From Stomorhina lunata (lineage: Eukaryota > Arthropoda > Insecta > Diptera > Rhiniidae), in assembly GCA_933228675.1 (NCBI GenBank), contig OW121743.1, positions 88,382,768 through 88,446,767 of the forward strand: a stretch of 64,000 nucleotides of DNA, in the 5' to 3' direction. Below, in pieces: positions 1 to 11,003 of the stretch (within the stretch, counting starts at the first letter, position 1; every line of letters begins with the position of its first letter). The notes beneath the pieces are model-generated. The model was not told the origin of the DNA. It did not search any database and saw nothing but the letters and a program-made list of their open reading frames with translations. A program made the position numbers and the translations under genes.

Positions 1-1575
1 AAACCATCCTCCTGGAGCACGGACATACATAAATTTTATATCAGATTTTAGGAAATTACCCCGCCAAACACATTATAAAATTTTATCAAAAGCGGTCCAT
101 AAACAACTGAGATATCGCCAAAACCCTACTTGTGATGTACAGCAAATTGCCCAAAGTACGTGTCTAAGAAATTTTGTTGACATTTTGTTAGTATTGTTTC
201 AACGATATCTCAGGTGTTTATGGACTGATTGTGATGAAATTTGACAGCGTTCTTTGTGGGAGGATTTCCTAAAATCTTATATTCGATGTACCGATCGACT
301 CTGAATCGGCAGGAGAATCGATTTCGCGACGTCCGTCCGTCTGTTTGTCCGTCCGTCCGTCTACCTGCTGTCCGTCCGTCCGTCTACCTGTCTGTCCTTT
401 TTTCTGTTGTAGTCAAGTTTTTGGAGTTTTTGGAGCTCAGGGTGGGACGATATCCTAAAATTTTGTGTAAAATGCATATGGGTATACCTTCCAGGAGCTC
501 CACAAATCTGATTTTAGCAGACAGACACATTGCATTTATCTTAATTTTATGTCTGACTTTTGAACTTTATGATAACATTTGAGTATGTATTATATATCAA
601 ATTATAGGTAATCTTCCTAGGAAGTACAAAAATGCAGCTAACTACATGATATCCGTTCAAAACTTACATATGTATGTATGTATCTCACATATCAACGAAA
701 ATTTAAATTGTTTAATTGCAATTGGGAGAAATCCGTTCACGTTTGACTATTGCTCCCGTATAAATTCGCCTAAGGCAATCTCTTAGTAGCTAATAAATGA
801 CAATTTATAATTATCTAATTAGCTAATTAGTTATAATTATCTATCTATTATAATAGATATAAAAATGTCATCATCATTTAGTATAAAGACGTTGTACAAT
901 ATCGTTATTCAGGGCGATAGCGCCTAAAATAAACTTTCTAGAGGGACAACATTTGACAAAAGTATTTCTGTTTTCTGAAAAGTTCGGCATTGAAAATGGG
1001 CGAGCTCGGTTCACATTTACTGTTATCCCATATAACCCAGACCGAGAATTACTTTAATGCTGATTAATTAAATCATATTATAATTGCACAAAGAACTAGA
1101 GCAAAACTTTCCACACATCCATCGGACAGATCGAAATAGATCCCAAACATTATTGTTGAAGTATTCATCTTATTAAGTTAACTATCTTCAGATTAATAAG
1201 TAAATCTTCAATAATTTTTCCGCCAAAGCTGATATCCATTCATTTAAAAGCTATATATTTCACGTATGTATCCAAAACTATGAGTATATACCTTATAATT
1301 CTAAGGCTTGTATACATTGACAATCATTGTTAAAGCTTTGACCTAAATCAGTTCAGAGTTTTACATAACTAATCATGAACTATTAATAGTTGGACAATTC
1401 GTATGAATTAAAGTACACAACCCTCACTAGGCACTGTGTTTTTGGGTTGCATGCCAGAATACTTAATCTTCATCAAATCGATGTGCTCTTGCAAATCTAA
1501 GGGCATCTACATTTTGAAGGATCCTTTCCGCATGGTTTATCTGGTCTATCGAACTTTATCAAATGTTCGTAAAAT
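1..1575. repeat. Dispersed element, partial copy cut by window start
   Basis: This segment is an inverted, diverged copy of 44148-45798. Matching landmarks include the GCGATATCTCA-type phrases near 110 and 45690, the GTCC microsatellite near 330-400 and 45360-45445, and the block around 1431-1573 that matches 44150-44290. The match stops near 1575. No long open frame shows a known domain, so I read it as part of a non-autonomous element. The segment 886-1090 resembles the 'gataaaagcgcgatagcgcc' repeat seen at 39.5 kb and 63.1 kb. Confidence 0.75.
326..400. repeat. (GTCY)n microsatellite-like tract
   Basis: The tract is runs of GTCC/GTCT (gtccgtccgt..., gtctacctg..., gtccgtccg) inside the dispersed element. 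Its counterpart on the other strand lies at 45363-45445. (GTCY)n tracts are a recorded feature of mini-me-type elements of Diptera. The assignment to that group is an inference. Confidence 0.7.
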
Positions 1576-1658
1576 AGACACAATATCACTTTAGAATCGA
1601 AGTGACGCTGATTACTTTAAATTAGATTAATAATTTTTAGGAATACTAAGAAAACTAT

Positions 1659-1726
1659 GTGACATTAGCAGTGTGGAATGCTGCATTTTCTGTCCCGCTA
1701 AGGACTTCATCAGCACACTGTATCAC
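1659..1726 (-). ncRNA. Type I hammerhead ribozyme, left arm
   Basis: This is the reverse-strand counterpart of the ribozyme at 1837-1904, with the same length and layout. Core CTGATGA lies at 1713-1707 and GAAA at 1690-1687, both read on the minus strand. The predicted cleavage is 3' of the C complementary to position 1676. Relative to the right arm it has one change in the stem II loop (TTAGCG) and one in the outer stem I strand (GTGATA for GTGACA). The second change still pairs, as a G-U wobble, so the fold is preserved. Confidence 0.85.
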
Positions 1727-1836
1727 CAACTGTTAGATGCCAGTAGTTAAGATCATCTATTTAACTGAATTCTTAAGCGAAATGGAAAACGATAATTATG
1801 TTAACACTCATCTTAACTACTGGCATCTAACAGTTG

Positions 1837-1904
1837 GTGACACAGTGTGCTGATGAAGTCCTTAACGGGACAGAAAATGCAGCATTCCACACTGCTAATG
1901 TCAC
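1837..1904 (+). ncRNA. Type I hammerhead ribozyme, right arm
   Basis: All conserved core positions are present. Stem I is 1837-1842 paired with 1899-1904, plus 1843-1849 (CAGTGTG) paired with 1888-1894 (CACACTG), with a four-base bulge at 1895-1898. The catalytic box CTGATGA is 1850-1856. Stem II is 1857-1872, with GTCC/GGAC pairs, a UUAACG loop and an A-A mismatch at its base. GAAA is 1873-1876. Stem III is a short AATG/CATT helix (1876-1879 with 1883-1886) closed by a CAG triloop. The cleavage triplet is UUC, with scission expected after C1887. The short stem III and open stem I match the type I topology known in animal retrozymes and Penelope-like elements. The A-A mismatch could lower activity. 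Confidence 0.87.
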
Positions 1905-1947
1905 ATAGTTTTTTCAGTATTCCTAAAAATTATTAATCTAATTTAAA

Positions 1948-3639
1948 AAATCATAAAAATTATTAAAAATAAAAATTTATGATATGAATCTGAGCCCGGA
2001 TTCGAATCCACAACCTCTTAAAAAATTGTATCTCGAAAACTAGAGCTTACTCGGAAAAACTAATGTAACTTTCGTATTTAGCAGACCAAAGTTATCTAGA
2101 TTTGGTCAACATATCTCGTGCCGCAAAATGTTGTTAACCTGTGTTATAGGTGTTGAGTACATTTTTAGATAATAAGCTTACATGGACTTCGATAGAAAAA
2201 ATAATTATATATCGATCTGTATATATAAAAGGTGGATGCCAAAGTAAAATATCTATGCATTATAAATATTTCCACCGTCATGATGCAGATTATAATTAGT
2301 AATGAAAATATGTCAAATTTTATTTGTTTGTTTAAATTAAGTATAAATTAACCCTTGAAAGCTATTTTTAGAATAATTAAAAAAAAAATACCATATGATC
2401 CCGAAAGAACTTAGGCTAGCAATTTATATCAGTTAAAGCAGTTTAGAAATTTTTAATTTAAGATTTTCGATAAACTTTAATTAACAATTTTTTTCCATTT
2501 ACCTTTCAAATTCTTAACAATTACTCTAAGTTTTCAGACTTTTTCGTTATCGTTCTTCTTAAATTGCCCTTGTATTAATTAAAGAACAAAAAATAAATAA
2601 CATAATACAAACATGTTTGTGCATGTCTGCAATTTTCAATATATGTATGAAGACATATTGAGTTATATGAAATCATTAGAAAAACTCAACAGAAAAAAAA
2701 GAAAAGTATATTAAAAGTAAATAAACTGCACTTTTGTGCTATTGATTTTGTAAACAGAACAACAGACCGACACTAACTCTGGAGCGGAAGAACGGACTAC
2801 TCGAATATTAAGTACTAGAACTTAACAGAAAATAAACTTTGGACTATAAAGTATGTATGTAAACAAAACACTAGAAATCCAAATAAAAAGGGAAGAATAA
2901 AGGGGAGAATAAACGAAAGGAAAAACTAAACTTCTAATACTTGTTAGGAGAAAAAGGAATTAAAATTTTTAGAGAAAAAAAAAATACCTGCATTATTTAC
3001 CAAAAACCCTTAAGCACTTTTCATATACTACATACGTTCTTACTTATGTAAGTACGTGAATGCAAGGGTTGTCTGAGAAGTCATAGTTTAAAGAAACATT
3101 TTTATTTTATTTACCTTAAACTTTTTATCTAACCCTCGTATGTCCACAAACAAAACATGATTGTAAGCATCAACTCGAACTTAGCAAATGATAGAAGATA
3201 TATTTTCTCTAACTAAAGAGTAAAATTACTTCTTAAAATTCATTGCAAGTTATTAGGAATTAAATTTGTGGTAAAACAAAAACTTATTGTTTACTATAAT
3301 TGTGTTGGATTCTGTAAGGATGTGTTTAGAATTTGTTATTGGCAATACAAAAATACAAATTTATTTGAAAATATTCAAAAATTTCTTTTATTTAGATCTA
3401 ATACCTGGAAAATGTTCTTTAGAAAATATGAATAATTATTCATGCATTTAAATGTTTGCATATGGAAAGCATTAAAAATGAAAAATTGAATTTAAATGTG
3501 TTTAAATTAAAAAGTAATATCCATGAAATTGGTTTAGTTATTCATATTTATTTACTAGATTGCCATTTCTATAGGACAAATCAACGATTTTACATTGCAC
3601 ATAAGATCTCTAGTACAGTGTAACTTCCCAAAACCAGAC
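1948..3639. other. AT-rich non-coding stretch
   Basis: I see no credible gene here. A pol III box-B-like sequence on the minus strand (GGATTCGAATCC, near 1994-2005) lies just upstream, in that orientation, of the hammerhead element. The rest is simple AT-rich sequence with short A-runs. Confidence 0.5.
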
Positions 3640-5029
3640 ACAAAATATTTCTGTCGAAAATTTCTCTAAAAAAACTTCTATCTAAAATTTTTCTAGAGAA
3701 AAAAAATTTTATCAAAAATTTTCTGGAGAAAAAATATTATCAATAATTTCTTTAAAGAAAAAAATTTCGAAAATTTTTCTATAGAAAAATATTTCTTTAA
3801 GACGTTTTACTGTAGTGTATTGCACTCAGATCCCAATTTATTACAATTACTTATGATTGTAATAAATAGTTTTTTGATAAAACCAAAAAATGTTGAAAAT
3901 TTTTCTACAGAACATAATTTCTATCAAAAATGTTTTTACAGAAAAATATTTCTTTCAAAAATTTTTCTAGAGAAAAAAATTTCTATCGAAAATTTTACTA
4001 GATAAATAAATTTCTGTCTCTAATTTTCTAGAGAAAAAAATTTCTATCGAAAATTTTTCTAGAGAAAAAAATTTCTAACGAAAATTTTTTTAGAGAAAAA
4101 AAAATTTATCGAAAATTTTTCTAGAGAAAAATATTTCCATCGAAAAATTTTCTACAGAAAAATATTTCTATCGAAATTTTTCTAGAGATAAATATTTATA
4201 GAGAAAAATATTTCTAGAGAAAAATATTTCTAGAGAAAAATATTTCTATAGTAAAATATTTCTATCGAAATTTTTTCTATAGAAAAATATTTCTATCGAA
4301 ATTTTTTCTATAGAAAAATATTTCTATCGAAATTTTTTCTATAGAAAAATATTTCTATCGAAATTTTTTCTATAGAAAAATATTTCTATCGAAATTTTTT
4401 CTATAGAAAAATATTTCTATCGAAATTTTTTCTATAGAAAAATATTTCTATCGAAATTTTTTCCATAGAAAAATATTTCTATCGAAATTTTTTCTATAGA
4501 AAAATATTTCAATCGAAATTTTTTCTATAGAAAAATATTTCAATCGAAATTTTTTCTATAGAAAAATATTTCCATCGAAATTTTTTCTATAGAAAAATAT
4601 TTCTATTGAAATTTTTTCTATAGAAAAATATTTCTATTAAAATTTTTTCTATAGAAAAATATTTCTATCGAAATTTTTTCTATAGAAAAATATTTCTATT
4701 AAAATTTTTCCTATAGAAAAATATTTCTATCGAAAGTTTTTCTATAGACAAATATTTCTATCGAAATTTTTTCTATAGAAAAATATTTCTATCGAAATTT
4801 TTTCTTTAGAAAAATATTTCTATCGAATTTTTTTCTATAGAAAAATATTTCTATCGAAATTTTTTCTATAGAAAAATATTTCTATCGAAATTTTTTCTAT
4901 AGAAACATATTTCTATCGAAATTTTTTCTTTAGAAAAATATTTCTATCGAAATTTTTTCTATAGAAAAATATTTCTATCGAAATTTTTTCTATAGAAAAA
5001 TATTTCTATCGAAATTTTTTCTCTAGATG
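3640..5029. repeat. 31-bp A/T satellite array with degenerate left flank
   Basis: From about 4195 to 5029 a 31-bp unit repeats about 27 times with high identity (ctatagaaaaatattt followed by ctatcgaaatttttt). From 3640 to 4194 the same motif is degraded and irregular. Each unit is two half-units: TTTCTATAGAAA, a perfect palindrome, and TTTCTATCGAAA, a near-palindrome. The small open frames across it are products of the repeat. A related unit forms the array at 12765-13640. Confidence 0.95.
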
Positions 5030-6698
5030 ATACAAATTGGAAAATAAAACTTAAAAAAGTTGAGGTAGATGTCTTCTGAATTTGGATTGTTTAAATATTT
5101 TCATAGTAAGATTGCGAAATATTAAGTATAAGCGAATTTAAATAAAAATGCATGGAAATATTTTTTATTGAAAAATATATTTTAAACCTTAACAAAGATG
5201 GGGACTAAAATGACCAAAAAATGTTTCTATTTAAGACAAAAACAACAAAATCTTTACTAAATCGTCTAATTCATTTTATATATGTTTCTTAGCATTAAAA
5301 AGTAAAAGTTTTATTCAAATCTATTAAAATAACGTTATGTTCAACGCTTCACCTTTTACAATATTGAATATTTCCAAAAAAACTACCTTAAAAATGTCAT
5401 AAAACCAAACCAACCATCATCGTCCATCCATCCACCAACATAAATTTCTTACATCAACACAAGTAAAAGTTTATGTAAATAATAGAAAATTCTTAAAAAA
5501 ATATATCTATACCCAAAAAGGCCACTAATGCTTAACCATGCAAAAACAAACCTTTCATCAAAAGTCCAATAAATAAAAATAAAAGCAAATGAAATAAACC
5601 CAAATTACAAACAACAAAATTATAATGAAAACAAATTGTATAAGAAATGAAAAATAAAACCTTAAATTCAAGTGGGTTTTAAGAAAATTTATTTCAATAC
5701 CAAAAACCAAATGCAAGATACAAACGGCTACGACAAGCCAATCATGCAAGAAACCTATTCCTTCTTAACAAAAATAATACTACAACACCGACTCATCAAA
5801 TCATCCATAGCGGCAGACCTGCCAGTCTTTCGTTCAGTCATTCAGTCACCGACTTCTAAATAATAACAATAACATAACAGGCACGTAAATATAATATTTA
5901 TTCATTTTCATTTCATCTCTGTCTGTCTCTAAAGACATGATGCTGGGAAAGTGTTACACTGCCGAGCATTTGTATACGATCATTAGAACTGAAAAATTTT
6001 TATTATTTCATCAAGTCCATCGAATCAACGTTGAAATCAGCAATTCTCATACTAACTAAGTAACTAAGATCTTGAGCCAAAAATAGCGATGAAGAACCTG
6101 CGTACCTTATATAAAAATTTTATATAATTCAATTGTGATCGTTTGATATATGTGAGTTTCGGGAAGGTCTTTGAAAATAAATTTTTGTTTCAAAAATCAT
6201 TGATATTGTTGTAAGTGAACCGATACTGCTATATCGCCATATAACTTATAAGAATAACCTTTGTTTATTGAATGAACATTTTGATATAAAAATGTTCCGT
6301 TTTACCGTACATCATTTTGCAATCGCTCAAAAAAGGTTTCTGTCATTTGGTCGAAAGGTGTGCTTCAAAACATAACTTCGTGACAGTAGAAAAATTGTTG
6401 ATCTACACGTATTAACTCAAAAGTACGCAGAAGTTGACATTGCTCTTCTAAGACAAGCAAGCCTAACTCGAAGCAAATGGTGTTCTTTTTCGAAAAAACT
6501 TGTCCGCTGTCTTAATAGTAAAACTGGTTCATCTTCCGGAACGGTCAATTATGAATAGTACTCAAGATAGCCTAACGAGTTCGGGCAAATAGAAAGGCAG
6601 ATCATTCTCAACTACGACAATAATAACTCGTAGTTATTGATCTATCGCAGTGCAATAACAGGAGAGCAATAACTCTGATATTAGCCCATATTATTATT
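5030..6698. other. Non-coding stretch, no gene seen
   Basis: The sequence is AT-rich with only short chance open frames on both strands. I found no family signature, RNA gene or obvious repeat. Confidence 0.5.
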
Positions 6699-6707
6699 AA
6701 ATTACAC
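6699..6707. repeat. Candidate 9-bp target-site duplication (left)
   Basis: AAATTACAC here is repeated exactly at 10995-11003, at the outer edges of the long terminal inverted repeats. The outermost element bases do not align perfectly as an inverted repeat, so the exact boundary is uncertain by a few bases. Confidence 0.5.
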
Positions 6708-7345
6708 GGTGCAACATGAAAAAAAATAACCACATACGGACACCACCACGAGATAGAGGATCAAAAAAAAGAAGACACGTGTCTTTCAGTTTTGTGAAAT
6801 GTCCTCCCCTTTTTTGTGGGCGGGGCCTTAAAAATTTGGGCCTCTTTGTCATTTTTGCAATAAAGTGGTCATCTTCTCAGGCTCATATCTTCCAAACCGT
6901 TAGAAATTTTCATTTACTTTTTGAAACAAAGTTGTAGCTATTGTCATGAGGAATGAAAATAGTGAACACAAAAAATCAAAAAAACGCCATCTTGAATATC
7001 AAAATCGCAAAAAAACTAAAAAAAAATCGATTTTTTTAAGGCTTTTTTCACATGTTCAGGTTCCTACGTAGCAAACCGTTCAAAATTTAAGAAAACAATA
7101 TACAACAAAAATAAAGCTAAGACCTCACTTAAAAACTTTGTAGAACATACAAACATCCTAGGAATGATCCTTAACACAGTAAAGGTAGCGCTAAGGTAAC
7201 CATAAAAATTAAAAATTTCCCGAAAAAATGTTATTTTTAATGTTTTTTTTTACTTCAACAAGAAAAAAATATAACCATATATAGTACAAATACCGCTACG
7301 TGATGAAAGACAAGAAAGCCCATATCTTCCAGTTTTGGCCCAATT
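6708..7345 (+). repeat. Left terminal inverted repeat
   Basis: It is complementary to 10366-10994 over about 630 bp. It includes the block from CCACATACGG near the tip to the segment ending near 7345. Identity is high but not perfect, with scattered substitutions and small indels. Confidence 0.88.
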
Positions 7346-7790
7346 CACCACCATTTAACAGCATTTAGGTAGCGCTTAAGTAACGACAAAAGTGAAAAAT
7401 TCAAAAATTAGCTCTTGTCATAAAAAAGAAAAATTCTCAACATATAAAAAATTAATCTTCAAGATCACAAAATTTTTAAAAATTGATTTTTTACCTGGAT
7501 ATGGACAGGTTAAAAATTCAAGAAACAGTCACCTAGAAAAGATACATTTTTATTGGACAACTTTTTTGAATCATTCATACGAACATTATATGAATGATCC
7601 TCAATATCGTTTAGGTAGCGCCTTGGTAACCGCAAAAGTGAACTACTTTTTAGGCTAGGTAGCGCTTAGGAAAAATTAAAAAAGTAAAAAAATCAGCTCT
7701 TGCCATAAAAAACCAAAAATCGATTTTTTACCTAACCAGGTCCATAGGTAGCAAACCGTTCATTCAAGAAACAATCATGAAACCCTGGAC
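7346..7790 (+). promoter_or_regulatory. Subterminal repeats upstream of the transposase gene
   Basis: A GGTAGCGC motif followed by a variable TTAAGTAAC/TTGGTAACC-like tail recurs near 7184, 7366, 7613 and 7659, and in reverse near 10508. GCAAACCGTTC recurs near 7071 and 7751, and in reverse near 10122 and 10624. Spaced subterminal repeats of this kind are often transposase-binding sites. That role is inferred here. The gene's promoter must also lie in this stretch, but I cannot point to a specific element. Confidence 0.45.
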
Positions 7791-7880
7791 GCAATATATA
7801 AGTGATATGATGTTCGCACCGAGGCATTACAAAACACGACGTAAACGAGAGCTCAGCGGTGAAAGTTATACGATTTCAAT

Positions 7881-9867
7881 ATGCAGTGTGAAAAAATTAA
7901 TTTATTTTGCTACGTTTGCGGTCATCAAATTAGAAAAAACAAATATGGAAAAGAAAAGAATCTTCTAACTAGCGAATTCAGAAGAGCATATACGTTGTTT
8001 TTCAACGAAGTAGACTTGACCAGTGAAAATTACACACCTAATATAGTGTGTCGCCAATGCTATAACAATCTCATGGCATGGTTGAGTGGAGCAAAATTTA
8101 GTATGAAGTATTGTAAACCGGTAAACTGGATTTATCGCCCAGGTGCTCATGATGTAAACATTTGCTATGCATGCGTAAATTACACACGTGGAATGAATCG
8201 ACATGGTGAGAAGAATAAAATTTATAAAGCAACTGCAACAGCTACACTACCAGTGCTTGCACCTGAAAATTTTGTACCGCCAAGGCCACCAAGTACAGAT
8301 CTCAGGACAGAATTTACAGGAATGAATACTGAAGGTGGTGTTACTTATGAAGATCCGTTTGACGCCGATTATGAGCCTCAACAAGGAAGAGATGGACCAC
8401 AACTAATAACACAAATGGAAATGGATTTCATTGTGGCCATATTGGGATTATCGCAGCGACTTGCCATATTTTTGACAGCGTTTTTAAAGCAAAGAAAATT
8501 AACACTTGCTAACGTTAACTCTTCGGCATACCGGAAACGGCAAGCTGAATTTCAGAACTTCTACACTCTACATAATGACAATTCGTTCGCTTACTGCAAC
8601 GATATAAAAGCTTTGGTGGTAAAAATGGGAATAAACTACATCGCTAGTGAGTGGAGATTATTTATTGATAGTTCTGTTTCAAGCTTGAAGGCAGTGTTAT
8701 TGCATATGTCGAACCGAAAACCTTGCATTCCGCTAGCAATCGGTGTCAACATGGAAGAAAACTACGAAACATTGAAAAATATTATGGAAAAAATCAAATA
8801 CTACGAAAATAAATGGAAGATTTGCTGTGATTTGAAGGTCATCAACATTATGCAAGGGATCATTGATAAAGGCGGCTTTCCCAAATTCTTTTGTTTTCGT
8901 TGTAATTGGGATTCGCGATCTCTGAATCAATTCGAATGTAATTCGTGGACACCAAGAGGAAATGTGGAGGAACAAATGAAAGAACATAGACTGAAAAATG
9001 CACCTTTGATTGACAATACTCATGATATCTTGCTGCCACCGCTCCACATTAAATTGGGAATTGTTAAAAAATTCATCGAAGTGGCTGTTATAAATTGTCC
9101 AAATGCATTTGACTATTTGAAAAGTGTTTTCCCAAAGCGTAGCGATGACAAAATTAAGAAAGGTATGTATTGTAGTAAACTAAATCCTATATTTTCCACC
9201 TTATTGTATATTTACTTTTCTTTTCTGTTTCTTTTTTTATCGTTTGATAGGAGTACTTAATGGCCCAGACATTAGAAAGCTTTTCAAGACAAATTTTGAG
9301 TCAGCGCTTAATGAAAATCATTCAATGGCATGGATGCGTGTATGCACCAGAGTCTTGGGAGGGGATCGAGACGCTGAGCCGGAAGCAAGAGAATGGGTGA
9401 AAGAAATGCTGTATTATTTTGAGAAAATCGGCGCATCGATGACATTAAAGCTGCACTTTCTTCATTTTCATTTTGACGATTTTATGAAGCAACTGTCTAC
9501 TGAATCCGATGAGCAAGGAGAACGGTTTCATCAAACCACAATGCCCATGGAAAAACGGTACAAAGGCAAAAAACTAGACGCATTGCTTGGAGAGGTAATA
9601 TCAAATATATTGATGCATTGCTTTGTATTCCTTTTTTGATTTTTGTTTTTATTTCAGGTATGTTGGTGGAGCCACAAGATTACCCTGTATGATGTCAATG
9701 AAGTATTTCAAGAAGAAAAAGCTTATGATGGAGGGCAGTCTGGAAGCAACGTACCCGTGCGCACCCTAAGTTCTAAATCAGAGTCAGATTCGGATGATTC
9801 GGACGACGAATTGGATCCACAACTTAAGAGAGTGCTATTTACAAGTCCAGGGCCATCAACTTTATAA
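7881..9867 (+). CDS. Transposase-like protein, 611 residues, three exons
   Basis: Exons are 7881-9162, 9251-9594 and 9658-9867. The two introns (88 and 63 bases) are GT-AG with pyrimidine-rich 3' ends, and splicing keeps one open frame to TAA at 9865. The start ATG at 7881 directly precedes the first cysteine pair. The N-terminus has paired cysteines (C10/C13, C57/C60, C95/C98) consistent with a zinc-binding domain. The middle has FIDSS (D263), KICCDLKVI (D317) and a CFRCNWDSR zinc-knuckle-like motif (C338/C341). Exon 2 has NGPDIRKLF and DEQGERFHQ (E515/E518). I read D263, D317 and an E near 515-518 as a candidate RNase-H-fold DDE triad, by inference. The C-terminus is an acidic Ser/Asp tail. 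I recall similar unnamed proteins being repeated in arthropod genomes but cannot name the superfamily. An AATAAA lies near 9978. Confidence 0.82.
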
Positions 9868-10365
9868 ACATGACACAAATATTTATTTATTTTATTTATT
9901 TCCATATTTATTTATCTTATTTTTGTGATATATGCCATTGTATATTAATGTTGAAATAACAACAAAAAAAAATTAAAATAAAAAAATTTTACACATACGA
10001 AATGAAATTAAATCAAATGAAATTAAATTATTTTTGTATTAGAAATCGAATGTTCTAAAAAGTTGTTTAATTAGATCTTATGTACATTTTTGTAGATTAT
10101 TGTTTTCTTGAATTTCGAACGGTTTGCTACGTATGGACTTAAACATGGGAAAAAAGGTAAAAAAATTGATTTTTTTAAATGACGTTTTTTCATTTTATGT
10201 GTTCACAATTTTTGTTCTTTACAAGGGTTATACAATATCTTTGCCTTAAAGAGAAAATGAAAATTCCACTCGGTTTGCAAAATATGCGCCTGAGAAAATG
10301 ATTACTTTTTTAATGACACCAAGACCTCAAATCTTTGGGGGCCTCTGAAAAAACTCCATGACTTG

Positions 10366-10994
10366 GGGCAAAACTAGAATATATGGTCTTTTTTGTCTTT
10401 TATCACGTAGTTGTATTTGTATATGGTTATATTTTTAATTGTTGAAGTAAAAAAAAATAAGCATTGAAAATATCATTTTTTTGGGAAATTTTTAATTTTT
10501 ATGGTTTCCTTAGCGCTACCCTTACTGTGTTAAGGATCATTCCTAGGATGTTTGTATGTTCTACAAAGTTGTTAAGTGAGGTCTTAGCTTTATTTTTGTT
10601 GTATATTGATTTCTTAAATTTTGAACGGTTTGCTACGTAGGAACCTGAACATGTGAAAAAAGCCTAAAAAAAATCGATTTTTTTTAGTTTTTTTGCGATT
10701 TTGATATTCAAGATGGCGTTTTTTTGATTTTTTGTGTTCACTATTTTTATTCCTCATGACAATAGCTACAACTTTGTTTCAAAAGGTAAATCAAAATTCC
10801 TAACGGTTTGGAAGATATGAGCCTGAGAAGATGACCACTTTTTTACAAAAAAGGCAAAGAGGCCCAATATCTTTAGGGCCCCGCCCACAAAAAAGGGGAG
10901 GACATTTGACAAAACTGAAAGACACGTGTCTTCTTTTTTTTGATCCTCTATCTCGTGGTGGTGTCCGTATGTGGTTATTTTTCCATGACCTAAA
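10366..10994 (-). repeat. Right terminal inverted repeat
   Basis: Reverse complement of 6708-7345. The sequence 9990-10365, just inside it, holds additional diverged copies of the same TIR segments (GAACGGTTTGCTACGTA near 10118 and again near 10622). Confidence 0.88.
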
Positions 10995-11003
10995 AAATTA
11001 CAC

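Larger units (their letters stand above)
1617..1947. mobile_element. Palindromic foldback element carrying two hammerhead ribozymes
   Basis: The left arm (1617-1752) and right arm (1809-1947) are near-perfect inverted copies of about 137 bp around a roughly 56-bp spacer. The element has no ORF. Each arm contains a full hammerhead ribozyme, one readable from each strand, so a transcript in either direction carries one functional-looking ribozyme plus one antisense copy. I cannot assign a clear target-site duplication. It could be a head-to-head pair of Penelope-type terminal repeats, an inverted retrozyme, or a MITE that captured a ribozyme. The sequence alone does not decide among these. Confidence 0.8.
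6708..10994 (+). mobile_element. 4.3-kb DNA transposon with long TIRs and intact gene
   Basis: Terminal inverted repeats of about 630 bp (6708-7345 and 10366-10994) flank a single three-exon gene (7881-9867). Outside is a candidate 9-bp direct repeat AAATTACAC (6699-6707, 10995-11003). Long TIRs and a duplication of about 9 bp recall Mutator-like and foldback elements, but I could not place the transposase in a named superfamily. Subterminal regions inside the TIRs (7346-7790 and 9990-10365) hold further diverged copies of TIR segments, including GCAAACCGTTC and GGTAGCGC motifs. The intact frame, intact TIRs and candidate duplication suggest a recent, possibly autonomous insertion. Confidence 0.85.

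Noticed and set aside
241..582. 113-codon frame with VRPSVCPSVRLP repeats
   Set aside because: The repeat is the (GTCC)n microsatellite read in frame. It lies within a dispersed element.
4195..5029. Possible CRISPR-like array of 31-bp repeats
   Set aside because: Units are contiguous, with no unique spacers, in a eukaryotic A/T satellite.
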